Source: Desulfovibrionaceae bacterium (GTDB lineage Bacteria > Desulfobacterota > Desulfovibrionia > Desulfovibrionales > Desulfovibrionaceae). Taken from it: a stretch of 64,000 nt of DNA. Location of the stretch: assembly GCA_009783025.1 (NCBI GenBank), contig WRHY01000001.1, positions 186,001 through 250,000 of the forward strand. Direction: 5' to 3'. The notes below the pieces were generated by a model. The model had not been told where the DNA came from. It was given only the letters and a program-made list of their open reading frames with translations, and did not search any database. This document shows, in pieces, positions 54,805 through 62,931 of this stretch. The translations under genes were made by a program, and so were the position numbers. The first letter of the stretch is position 1; the number at the start of each line of letters is the position of its first letter.

Positions 54805-54827
54805 CACCCCCTCATTTTGAGCAATGT

Positions 54828-54957
54828 CGGGAGTGTCTCAGGTTGGTGTCAGACGAGGAAGGCAAGTTTTTGCGAGGGGGGGCTGGACTCTTCGGTCCTG
54901 CCCCCCGAGCAAAAACGAAGCCTGACGAAGTATCACGCCAACCTGAGGCACTACCCG
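54828..54957 (-). repeat. Mirror-hairpin element, copy 8 (130 bp)
   Basis: Ends pair CGGGAGTGTCTCAGGTTGG (54828-54846) with its partner to 54957; inner stem GCAAGTTTTTGC region with GCAAAAACGAAGC. The apex is GGAC-TCTTCG-GTCC (54885-54898) instead of GTAC-x-GTAC, flanked by GGGGGGC/GCCCCCC. CGAGGAA (54854-54860) faces TGACG (54923-54927). The trmI stop codon lies inside its right arm. Confidence 0.83.
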
Positions 54958-55808
54958 ATTTCCTCAAGCCCCAGTCGCTCCCTGAGTGCTTTTTGCTGCT
55001 TGCGTTCGCGCGTGCCCAAGGGTTTGAGATCTTCGAATTCCCTGGAGCGTTCCTGCTTGCGTGCAAAGACCAGAAAGCCAGTGTGGGCGATCATGCGGTC
55101 ATTGGGGCGCAAGCGGTCGGCCACGGGCTTCCAGCCGCGCACTAAAATTTCCTCTACTTCCTGCTCGTCAAAGGGGCCGTTTTCCATGCCCTTGAGCAGC
55201 AGGGAAACCTGATCCACCGTGGGCACCAAAAAGGCCAGGGCCGCGCCCGGCTTAACCGCTGCGGCCACTTGCGGCAGGTAGTCCCAGGGCGTGCGCACAT
55301 CCAGAAACAGGGCGTCGGCGTCGGTTTGCGCAAAACCGTCCTTTACGTCGCGCAAATGTTGGGTGACGTTGTGCCCCACTCCGGCCCACTCCAGGTTGCG
55401 GCGACAGAGATCATAGAATTCCTGCCGGGCTTCGTATGTGTAAACGTGGCCGCGCTCTCCGCTGAACCAGGACAAGGCCACGGTCAGGCTGCCCGAACCC
55501 GAACCCGCCTCAATGACCCTGGCGCCGTTGCCCACGCCGAGGCGCATGCAGATATAGCCGATATCCTTGGGATAGATGATCTGTGTCTGACGTTTGACGC
55601 CCCGCACCAGATCGTACAGGGTGGGTTTGAGTATCCGGTAGGGCTTGCCCTGCAAGGTTTTGACTTCGACGCCGAAATCGACTTCGGCCAGGGCGTGTGC
55701 CGGTATTACGCCGTCCGTGCCGTGGATGTCCTGCCCTTCAAGCAGACGGCGCAGGCTGCGCTTGCCCTTGGGGCTGACCAATAGAAAAAGTTCACCATAC
55801 TGCGGCAT
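54951..55808 (-). CDS. trmI: tRNA (adenine-N1-)-methyltransferase TrmI
   Basis: A 285-residue SAM-dependent methyltransferase making m1A58 in the T-loop of tRNA. An N-terminal beta domain (ILKPTLYDLVRGVKRQTQIIYPKDIGYI) precedes the SAM fold with VIEAGSGSGSLTVALS, YEARQEFYDL, DALFLDVRTPWDY and a charged C-terminus. The stop codon is read within a repeat arm. The gene converges on queD. Confidence 0.93.
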   Translation of the reverse strand: MPQYGELFLLVSPKGKRSLRRLLEGQDIHGTDGVIPAHALAEVDFGVEVKTLQGKPYRILKPTLYDLVRGVKRQTQIIYPKDIGYICMRLGVGNGARVIEAGSGSGSLTVALSWFSGERGHVYTYEARQEFYDLCRRNLEWAGVGHNVTQHLRDVKDGFAQTDADALFLDVRTPWDYLPQVAAAVKPGAALAFLVPTVDQVSLLLKGMENGPFDEQEVEEILVRGWKPVADRLRPNDRMIAHTGFLVFARKQERSREFEDLKPLGTRERKQQKALRERLGLEEIG

Positions 55809-55842
55809 AATCGTCCTTCATCCACTCCCACGGCGGCGCCGA

Positions 55843-56427
55843 TTAAAAACCAATACGGCGCTTATCTTTGTCCGGGGGGAGTATCAATTCATTCAGGGCT
55901 TCAATGATACCACCAATAGCCGCGTCATGCTTGCCTATAGTCACATCATGCTTTCCTACAGCCTCTTCCAGTTCCGCTACCTTGGCGGCGAGTTCCTTAT
56001 AGGCGGGTACAGTCTGTCGCATCCAGACGAAGGCGCGGATGATCATGCGGCTGACTTCTGTCGCTCGCGGCGAATTAAGCACACTTGAAAGCATGAGAGC
56101 CCCGTGTTCGGTGAAAGCATAGGGAAGATATTTCCTATGCTGCCCACGTCCACTCTTTAAGGTTCCAATTTGGAACCTTAAAGAATCCCACTCCTCGTGG
56201 GACAATTGAAAAAAGAAGTCTTCAAATTTTTCTGGGTTGCGATTCACTGCTTTAATAAGGTTCTTGGTTTCCACCCCGTACAAAACGGCCAGGTCGGAGT
56301 CGAGCATTACACGCTGCCCACGTATTTCAAAGATGCGTTGGGCAATGGCGTCAAGGGCGGGGGCTGGCTGTATTTCTGGCATGTCACTCACGTTCTTCAC
56401 TTCCAGGGCGGTAGGAAAAGTCACCAT
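55843..56427 (-). CDS. ORF6N-domain protein (phage antirepressor-like)
   Basis: A 194-residue protein. The ORF6N DNA-binding domain covers about residues 32-120 (IRGQRVMLDSDLAVLYGVETKNLI, FQLSHEEWDSLRFQIG, HRKYLPYAFTEHGALMLSSVL). A helical tail (AAKVAELEEAVGKHDVTIGKHDAAIG) contains a short imperfect repeat VTIGKHDAAIG and may form a coiled coil. Such genes are common in phages and genomic islands, where they act as regulators. The start (56427 or 56382) is uncertain. It contains the 31-bp palindrome at 56154-56184 and sits 35 bases beyond ilvD. Confidence 0.82.
   Translation of the reverse strand: MVTFPTALEVKNVSDMPEIQPAPALDAIAQRIFEIRGQRVMLDSDLAVLYGVETKNLIKAVNRNPEKFEDFFFQLSHEEWDSLRFQIGTLKSGRGQHRKYLPYAFTEHGALMLSSVLNSPRATEVSRMIIRAFVWMRQTVPAYKELAAKVAELEEAVGKHDVTIGKHDAAIGGIIEALNELILPPDKDKRRIGF
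56154..56184. repeat. Perfect 31-bp palindrome inside the ORF6N gene
   Basis: TCTTTAAGGTTCCAA, one central T, then the exact complement: 15-bp arms with no mismatch, centred at 56169. It encodes the SLRFQIGTLKS part of the ORF6N domain, so it is coding. The symmetry could serve as an operator or an RNA hairpin. Confidence 0.8.
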
Positions 56428-56462
56428 CGCTTTATACCAAAGCGCTTCCTGACACAATCCAA

Positions 56463-58145
56463 TTATCCCTTGTACACGGCCCCGGTGGAGGCGCTGCTGA
56501 CCTGGGCGGCATAGCGGCGCAGCAAGGGGGAAGAGAGTTCGCGCCGCTTGGGCGTGAAATTTGCCAGGCGTTGCCGCAACTCGGCTTCATCCACCAGAAG
56601 ATCCAGCTTGCGGGCCGGGATGTCGATGAGAATGCGGTCGCCGTCCTTGACCACGCCGATGACGCCGCCGTCCGCCGCTTCCGGGGAAACATGGCCGATG
56701 GCCGCGCCGCGTGAGCCGCCGGAAAAACGGCCGTCAGTGATCAGGGCCACATCGGCATCAAGCCCCATGCCCGCGATAGCCGAGGTGGGCGTGAGCATCT
56801 CGCGCATGCCTGGGCCGCCGCGCGGGCCTTCGTAACGCACGATAATGCCGTCCCCGGCCTTGATTGCGCCGCCCAGAATGGCTGTCACCGCTTCTTCTTC
56901 CGAATCAAAGACTTTGGCCGTAACCGTGCGGGTCATCATGGAGGGCAGCACGGCGAACTGCTTGACCACCGCGCCTTCCGGGGCCAATGAACCCTTGAGG
57001 ATGGCAATGCCGCCTTCGGCCGAGTGCGGATTGTTCAGGGGACGGATGATGGCCGGATTACAATTTTTCGCCCCCAAATCACGGAGGTTTTCGGCCACGC
57101 TTTTGCCGGTGACGGTCAGGGGCGTGCCGTCAATAAGCCCGCCGGAAAGAAGCTCGGCCATGACCGCCGGAATGCCGCCCGCGTCGTGCAGGTCTTCGAT
57201 ATGCGGAGCCGCTGCCGGGGAAAGCTTGCACAGGTTGGGCGTTTTGCGGCTGATGCGGTCAAAAACTTCCAGGGAAAGGTCAAGCCCGGCCTCGCGGAAT
57301 ATGGCGGGCAGGTGCAGCACGGTGTTGGAAGAGCCGCCCAGGGCCATGTCCACGGCCACGGCATTGGTCACGGCTGCTTCGTTCACAATCCGGCGCGGCG
57401 TGAGGCCTGTTTTCAACAGGGTCATGACCTGCATGCCCGCCTTTTTGGCCAGGCGCACACGATCGGCGCAAACCGCGGGGATGGTGCCGTTGCCGGGCAG
57501 AGCCAGACCCATGGCTTCAGCCATGCAGTTCATGGTGTTGGCCGTGAACATGCCGGAACAGGAACCGCAGCCGGGACAGGCGCGCTCGGTAAGATCTTCC
57601 AGTTCCTTTTCGGTCATGGAACCGGCCCGTACTCTGCCCACGCCTTCAAAGACCGTGATCAGGTCCGAGCGGTTGCCGTTTTTCATGGCCGCTCCGGCCA
57701 GCATGGGACCGCCGCTGACCAACACAGACGGGATATCCAGGCGCAGCATGGCCATGAGCATGCCGGGAACCGACTTGTCGCAGTTGGGAATCAGCACCAG
57801 GCCGTCAAAAGGGTGGGCCGTGGCCATGAGTTCAACGGAGTCGGCGGTTATTTCCCGGCTGGGCAGGGAGAATCTCATGCCTTCGTGGTTCATGGCCAGG
57901 CCGTCGCACACGGCAATGGCCGGAAATTCGAGCGGTGTGCCCCCGGCCAGGCGCACGCCCGCTTTGACCGCTTCGGAAAGCGTGCGCAGATGGATGTGGC
58001 CCGGTACGATTTCGTTAAATGCATTGACCACCCCGATCAGCGGCCTGTCCATTTCTTCGCGGGTAAGGCCAAGGGCGTAGAGCAGGGAGCGGTGGGGCGC
58101 TTTTTCCGGCCCGCCGGTCATGCGCAGGCTGCGTGTGGGTTTCAT
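56463..58145 (-). CDS. ilvD: Dihydroxy-acid dehydratase
   Basis: A 560-residue Fe-S enzyme of branched-chain amino-acid synthesis. Signature motifs: [24 protein letters not shown] start (DRPLIGVVN...), [32 protein letters not shown] (cluster Cys), [18 protein letters not shown] (cluster Cys pair) and [15 protein letters not shown] 58145 gives AAAGGA an 8-base spacing; ATG 58154 would overlap the ribosome site. Its upstream neighbour is an unrelated polysaccharide gene. Confidence 0.96.
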   Translation of the reverse strand: MKPTRSLRMTGGPEKAPHRSLLYALGLTREEMDRPLIGVVNAFNEIVPGHIHLRTLSEAVKAGVRLAGGTPLEFPAIAVCDGLAMNHEGMRFSLPSREITADSVELMATAHPFDGLVLIPNCDKSVPGMLMAMLRLDIPSVLVSGGPMLAGAAMKNGNRSDLITVFEGVGRVRAGSMTEKELEDLTERACPGCGSCSGMFTANTMNCMAEAMGLALPGNGTIPAVCADRVRLAKKAGMQVMTLLKTGLTPRRIVNEAAVTNAVAVDMALGGSSNTVLHLPAIFREAGLDLSLEVFDRISRKTPNLCKLSPAAAPHIEDLHDAGGIPAVMAELLSGGLIDGTPLTVTGKSVAENLRDLGAKNCNPAIIRPLNNPHSAEGGIAILKGSLAPEGAVVKQFAVLPSMMTRTVTAKVFDSEEEAVTAILGGAIKAGDGIIVRYEGPRGGPGMREMLTPTSAIAGMGLDADVALITDGRFSGGSRGAAIGHVSPEAADGGVIGVVKDGDRILIDIPARKLDLLVDEAELRQRLANFTPKRRELSSPLLRRYAAQVSSASTGAVYKG

Positions 58146-58192
58146 GGCTGTCATCCTTTGCTGTGAAGTGGGGCGTCAGGGCATTAGGGAGC

Positions 58193-59545
58193 CTACCGCG
58201 CACCTTTGGGGAACAAAATAACCCCGATGGTCCGAAGCAGAATTTTCGCTTCCAAAAAGGCCGAAAGGTGCTTGATATAAAAAAGGTCGTATTCCAACTT
58301 ATAGCGGGAGTCTTCCAGGGATGCGCCGTAGGGATAACAGACCTGAGCCCAGCCGGTGATGCCCGGTTTGACCGTATGCCGCACGTTGTAATAGGGCAAC
58401 TTTTCGGCAAGTTCACTCACAAACTCCGGGCGTTCCGGCCTGGGGCCGACCACGCTCATCTCGCCCTTGAGCACGTTGATCAGTTGGGGCAATTCGTCAA
58501 TGCGCGTTTTACGCAAAAAGCGGCCCACCCTGGTCACCCGGGGGTCTTGTTTATCCGCCCAGACCGCGCCCTTGGCCTCGGCATCCATACGCATGGAGCG
58601 TATTTTGTAAACCGTGAACAACTTGCCGTGCAGTCCCACGCGCTTTTGGCGGTAGAGGATCGGGCCGGGGGAATCAAGCCGCACCGCAATGGCGGCCAGC
58701 AGCAGCAGGGGCAGGGTACAGATCAGCAGGGTCAGGGCAAAGCCGATGTCAAAGAAACGCTTGAGACGGCGCATGGTGTTGTCGACATTGAGGTCGAAGC
58801 CGTCTTCCAGCAGCAGCCAGTCATCGGCAATCAGGTCAATGGGTACGCGCGCGGCCATGCGCTCGTACAGGCCCCGCATATCAACAACGTTGAGCCCCTG
58901 CAACTTGGCCAGGAAAAGGCCGTGCGCGATGTCCGGCTCCAGGTAGAAGGTGTCGAGCACAATGATTTTGGTGGGGCGGTGCTTGTCAATAACCGCGAAA
59001 ATATGGTCGGCCGGGCCGAGATAGGAGCCCGCCTCCTCGGGGTCAGCCCCTTCCTCGCCCACGTAGCCGATAATATCCGATTCCGGCGCGTACTCATCCA
59101 GAACGCGCCGAGCCCGATCCGCATTGGCCGCGCCGAACAGGATCACCTTTTGCGGCCCGGCCCGGTATCTGGAGGCGAACAGGAAATACAGGGCCCGCCA
59201 GCCCAGAGTCAGGGTCAAAACGATGACCATCTGGAACACGAACATCATGCGTGGGAAACGCCAGGGCTCAAAGGTGTAGAAAACAAAGCCCGTGGCGATG
59301 ATGCCGACGACGGTGGCCACCAGCACCCGGATGGCGGTATCTCTGAACTCCTCACGCCCGACGTTGTAGCAGTCCATCATATAAAAAGACGTGAGGAAGA
59401 TGATCACGGTAAAGGTGGAAGCGCCTGTATAGTCCGAGAAAATCTCCAGCGTGGGCGGCAGCATGACTGCGGAACTGACGGCCAGAGTGGCCAGGATACA
59501 GGCCAAATCCACGAAGCGGAAAAAAATACGTGTATTGGGGCTCAT
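58193..59545 (-). CDS. Undecaprenyl-phosphate sugar phosphotransferase (polyprenyl glycosylphosphotransferase)
   Basis: A 450-residue membrane enzyme that starts lipid-linked polysaccharide assembly. Four N-terminal transmembrane segments (about 12-120) precede a Rossmann-like domain (VILFGAANADRARRVL), one more membrane helix (about 262-285) and the catalytic domain (DIGFALTLLICTLP, SPGPILYRQKRVG, KIRSMRMDAE, RKTRIDELPQLINVLKGEMS, VGPRPERPEF, KPGITGWAQV). This matches the EpsB/WbaP/TIGR03013 type. It overlaps none and follows the GT4 gene by one base. Confidence 0.92.
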   Translation of the reverse strand: MSPNTRIFFRFVDLACILATLAVSSAVMLPPTLEIFSDYTGASTFTVIIFLTSFYMMDCYNVGREEFRDTAIRVLVATVVGIIATGFVFYTFEPWRFPRMMFVFQMVIVLTLTLGWRALYFLFASRYRAGPQKVILFGAANADRARRVLDEYAPESDIIGYVGEEGADPEEAGSYLGPADHIFAVIDKHRPTKIIVLDTFYLEPDIAHGLFLAKLQGLNVVDMRGLYERMAARVPIDLIADDWLLLEDGFDLNVDNTMRRLKRFFDIGFALTLLICTLPLLLLAAIAVRLDSPGPILYRQKRVGLHGKLFTVYKIRSMRMDAEAKGAVWADKQDPRVTRVGRFLRKTRIDELPQLINVLKGEMSVVGPRPERPEFVSELAEKLPYYNVRHTVKPGITGWAQVCYPYGASLEDSRYKLEYDLFYIKHLSAFLEAKILLRTIGVILFPKGAR

Positions 59546-59546
59546 G

Positions 59547-60680
59547 CTAAATACCCATATCTTTCATCAGGCCTTCGGCCACCCGTTCGGCACTGAATTC
59601 GTTTTCGGCCATACGCCGTCCAACAACGCCCAAACGCGCGGCCAGGGCGGGGTCGTCGGCCAGAGCGCGAACCGCGTCGGCCAGAGCCGCAACGTCGTGC
59701 ACCGGCGTCAGAAATCCGTTCTCGCCGTTTCTGACCACCTCGCGGGAACCCGGCACGTCAGCCGCGATCACGGCCCGGCCCATGCTCATGGCTTCCAGCA
59801 AGGACACGGGCGTGCCCTCGCGCCAGGACGGGAGCAGCACGGCCGTGGCAGCGGCAATAAAGGGCCGCACGTCTTTGGTTTCGCCCAAGTACTCGATAAG
59901 ACCTTCTTTCTGCCAGGTCAATACTTCGTCTAAAGGCACGGACCCCAGCCCGTGCTCGGCCGGACCGAGTATCTGAAAACGCGCCCCGGAGTGGGTTTGT
60001 TTAACCTCACGCGCGGCCAGGGCCAGCTCACGCAAGCCTTTGGCCTCGATCAGACGGCCCACGTAAAGAAAGACCGGAGCGCCCTCAGGCAACGGCGCCA
60101 CGGCAAAATGCCCGGTATCCACGCCCGTGCCTTTACTCTGCGCAATGGCGATGGAAGACGGTATAATGGATAAGTGTTCGAACACCTTCCTATCGTCTCG
60201 GTTCTGGAAAAACACCCTGCCGGAACAGGAGAGCGCGACCCGATACAGCAGGCGCGCAACTTGGCGCAACAGGCGTTTGAGCAGGCCGTCCGCTTCAAAC
60301 ATGTAGCCGAGCCCGGTGATCATCAGGTTGCGCCGCTCCCGCACGGGGAAGCCGGCCAAAGCGGCGGCCAGAGCGCCGTAGATAACGGGTTTGATGGTAT
60401 AGGCAAAAAGCAGATCCGGCTGTTCGCGCCGGAAAAAGCCGCTCAAGGCGCGCAGGGTGGCCAAATCCCGTACCGGGTTCAGGCCTTTGCGATCCAGCGG
60501 ATAGTGCGCAATGGTCACGCCGAGCGCGGTCAGGGATTCTTCCCAGGCCGGGTCGTCGCCGGGCGCGGGCTCAGGCACCAGGCAGAGTACCTGGTGGCCT
60601 TCCGCCGCAAGGCGGCGCAAGAACACGGACCAGAAATTGCTCATGGCTCTGGCCTGGTTGCCGAGAAAGGCGATTTTCAT
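59547..60680 (-). CDS. Family-4 glycosyltransferase
   Basis: A 377-residue GT-B enzyme. It has the N-terminal FLGNQARAMSNFWSVFLRRL, DLLFAYTIKPVIYG, ITGLGYMFEADGLL, and the C-terminal donor-site stretch FLYVGRLIEAKGL, LPSWREGTPVSLLEAMSMGRAVIAADVPGSREVV with the E-x7-E motif. It would add a sugar to the lipid-linked unit begun by the next gene. It begins 7 bases after pyrD, so polysaccharide and pyrimidine genes share a transcript. Confidence 0.9.
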   Translation of the reverse strand: MKIAFLGNQARAMSNFWSVFLRRLAAEGHQVLCLVPEPAPGDDPAWEESLTALGVTIAHYPLDRKGLNPVRDLATLRALSGFFRREQPDLLFAYTIKPVIYGALAAALAGFPVRERRNLMITGLGYMFEADGLLKRLLRQVARLLYRVALSCSGRVFFQNRDDRKVFEHLSIIPSSIAIAQSKGTGVDTGHFAVAPLPEGAPVFLYVGRLIEAKGLRELALAAREVKQTHSGARFQILGPAEHGLGSVPLDEVLTWQKEGLIEYLGETKDVRPFIAAATAVLLPSWREGTPVSLLEAMSMGRAVIAADVPGSREVVRNGENGFLTPVHDVAALADAVRALADDPALAARLGVVGRRMAENEFSAERVAEGLMKDMGI

Positions 60681-60687
60681 GGGCGGA

Positions 60688-61623
60688 CTACTCGACGCGC
60701 AGGCTGCCCCGGAATGCATCCCAGGACGTGACCCCGTACTTTTCCATAGCCGCGGGCAAGTCGGCGGCAATGCGGAAGGCCGCGTCGGGCCTGGTGAAGT
60801 TGGCCGAGCCCACCTGAACGGCATGGGCTCCGGCCAGAATGAACTCCAGCACGTCCTCGGCGCTACGAATGCCGCCGACCCCGATCACCGGAATGGAAAC
60901 AGCGCGGCTGACCTGCCATACGCAGCGTAAGGCCACGGGCTTGATGGCAGGGCCGGAAAGACCGCCGGTGATATTGGCCAGCAGGGGACTGCGCGAAGGC
61001 AGGTCAACCGCCATGCCGAGCAGGGTGTTGATGCAGCACAGGATGTCCGCGCCGCCTTCCTCGCAGGCTTTGGCAATGGCCGTGATATCCGTGACATTGG
61101 GCGAAAGCTTGACAATGACCGGAGTAGGACCGGCCTGTTTCTTGACCGCCGCGGTAACGGCTCGGGCCATGTGCGGATCGTGACCAAAAGCCACGCCGCC
61201 TTCTCCGACATTGGGGCAGGAAATGTTCACCTCAAGGGCGGCTATGCCGGGTTCGGCGGACAGGATGCCGCTGAGCCGAGCAAAGTCGCTCACACTGGTG
61301 GCATAAAGGTTGGCAATAACCGGCACCTGGTCCGTGGGGAGCAGGGGGAGCTTGTCGCGCAAAAAGGCTTCCACCCCGCAGTTCTGCAGACCCACGGCAT
61401 TGAGCATGCCGCAGGTGGTTTCAGCCACGCGGGGCATGGGGTTGCCCTCGCGCGGGGTCAGGGACAAACCCTTGACCACGATACCGCCGAGGCTGGCCAG
61501 ATCGCCGTAAGGCATGAATTCCAGGCCGTAACCAAAGGTGCCGGAGGCGGTGAGCACGGGGTTTTTAAGATCCAGCGCAGCGCCCATAGGGCCTTTCAAG
61601 CTGACGCGAAGTTTATTGTCCAT
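60688..61623 (-). CDS. pyrD: Dihydroorotate dehydrogenase B, catalytic subunit
   Basis: A 311-residue FMN enzyme oxidising dihydroorotate to orotate. Motifs: [39 protein letters not shown], the catalytic Cys in [25 protein letters not shown] and [33 protein letters not shown] FMN phosphate loop. The Cys (rather than Ser) and the adjacent pyrK mark the type 1B, NAD-linked form. Operon order pyrK-pyrD. Confidence 0.95.
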   Translation of the reverse strand: MDNKLRVSLKGPMGAALDLKNPVLTASGTFGYGLEFMPYGDLASLGGIVVKGLSLTPREGNPMPRVAETTCGMLNAVGLQNCGVEAFLRDKLPLLPTDQVPVIANLYATSVSDFARLSGILSAEPGIAALEVNISCPNVGEGGVAFGHDPHMARAVTAAVKKQAGPTPVIVKLSPNVTDITAIAKACEEGGADILCCINTLLGMAVDLPSRSPLLANITGGLSGPAIKPVALRCVWQVSRAVSIPVIGVGGIRSAEDVLEFILAGAHAVQVGSANFTRPDAAFRIAADLPAAMEKYGVTSWDAFRGSLRVE

Positions 61624-61636
61624 AGTTATTTATCCC

Positions 61637-62485
61637 CTATACCAGGGTCACACTGTCAGCCCAGAATACCGGGCCGCAGGTACAAGTCTGCACATTTTGC
61701 CCCTCGGAACGCATGGCCATATCCTGTCTGCCGTGCACAATGATGGGCCTGCCGTCATCCGGGGGCAAGTGGGCTTTCACCACACAGCCGAGGCAGGCGC
61801 CCACGCCGCAGGCCATGCGCGTTTCCAGGGAAAGCTGGGCGCGCGCCTTGTGCTTGAGGGCCAACTTCTGCACTGTCTGTAAAAAGGGAGTGGGTCCGCA
61901 AGCCAGGACCAGACCCTCTTCCGCGTATTTCTTAATGCGCTCGTCCATGTGCGCGACAAAGGCCTGTCGATCGTCGGGCTCTTTTTCCTGGTGCGCTTCG
62001 GCCATGGTATATTCGGTAATGCTGTCAATAGGATAGCACTCAAGAGGCATGCGATGCCCGAAATCCATGTTCAGTTCCCACGGCGTAGGGTGGTTTTGCA
62101 CGTAACCGACAAAAGGGGCAATGCCGATGCCGCCCGCCAGGAGCAGGGTCGGAGTTTTTGTTTCCACGACAAAGGAATTGCCGAGCGGGCCCCATACATC
62201 CAGCACGTCTCCGGGCACCAGCTTGGCCATGGCCGCGGTTGCCCGGCCCCGGATCTGGAAAAAAATGACCATGTCCCTGGGCGTGACCCGGCAGATTGAA
62301 AAAGGGCGTCCCCACAGGTGTTCAGGGGAGGCCGCGGCCGGGCGGAGCATAACGAACTGGCCGGGGGACCAGTTTTCCCATTCCGGGGGAGTGAGGCGAA
62401 GGGCGTAAAACCCGGTTTCACTTCCGACATTGCCGAAAGGAACCAAATCAATAACGGTAAGTTGCGTAAGTATGGGTTGCGACAT
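61637..62485 (-). CDS. pyrK: Dihydroorotate dehydrogenase B, electron-transfer subunit
   Basis: A 282-residue FAD/[2Fe-2S] protein. The FAD region has GRPFSICRV (near residue 58) and GPLGNSFVV; the NAD region has LLLAGGIGIAPFVGYVQ; the C-terminal [2Fe-2S] site is CGVGACLGCVV plus a distal Cys pair (TCTCGPVF). It passes electrons from PyrD to NAD. ATG 62485 is preceded by an open frame that enters the hairpin element and is not a credible extension. It is the first gene of the pyrK-pyrD-GT4-sugar transferase run. Confidence 0.93.
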   Translation of the reverse strand: MSQPILTQLTVIDLVPFGNVGSETGFYALRLTPPEWENWSPGQFVMLRPAAASPEHLWGRPFSICRVTPRDMVIFFQIRGRATAAMAKLVPGDVLDVWGPLGNSFVVETKTPTLLLAGGIGIAPFVGYVQNHPTPWELNMDFGHRMPLECYPIDSITEYTMAEAHQEKEPDDRQAFVAHMDERIKKYAEEGLVLACGPTPFLQTVQKLALKHKARAQLSLETRMACGVGACLGCVVKAHLPPDDGRPIIVHGRQDMAMRSEGQNVQTCTCGPVFWADSVTLV

Positions 62486-62532
62486 GGGGGTCTCGATGTA
62501 ACTGCGGGTCTCGTGCGCGAAGTTGTGTATTT

Positions 62533-62738
62533 GGTAGTGCCCCATTTTGGGGTGATACTTCGTCAGGCATCGTTTTTTGCTCCGGTCGAGTACCAAAAGA
62601 GTACACTGACTCGGCCCGTCCTGGGCCTCGGCCTTCGGCTCCCGCCCTGCGGGCGGTTCCCAATTCCGCTATCCTGCGGAATTGTCCCGTCGCAAAAAAC
62701 TCGCCTTCCTCGTCTGACCCCCAAACTGAGGCACTACC
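62533..62738 (+). repeat. Mirror-hairpin element, copy 9 with hairpin-rich insertion (206 bp)
   Basis: Ends GGTAGTGCC (62533-62541) and GGCACTACC (62730-62738); inner GTTTTTTGC / GCAAAAAAC; apex GTAC-CAAAAGA-GTAC (from 62590). CGTCA starts near 62571 and TTCCTCG near 62706. About 75 bases of extra sequence lie between the apex and the right arm. They contain GGCCC/GGGCC, CCGCCC/GGGCGG and AATTCCGC/GCGGAATT hairpins. It lies in the 446-base gap upstream of pyrK; the rest of that gap (62739-62931) holds nothing I can name. Confidence 0.82.
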
Positions 62739-62931
62739 GACATTGCTCAAACTGGGGGCACTGCTATTTGGACGCTTTGCCGAGACCGACTTTTTTGTAG
62801 CATGGTCTGCCACGGGAACGCGTCCTGAAGAATGGTGATATCGTTCCCTGAACATTTTCTCAAGCCTTAAATAGCATAGAAAACGGTCCGGTTTAGCTGA
62901 TATTGTGTCCGTACCATGCTCCGGATGCAAG

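Noticed and set aside
56845..59596. Long plus-strand open frames (about 380-490 codons) opposite ilvD and the sugar transferase
   Set aside because: They are mirror frames of strongly conserved enzymes; composition is biased and no motif supports them.
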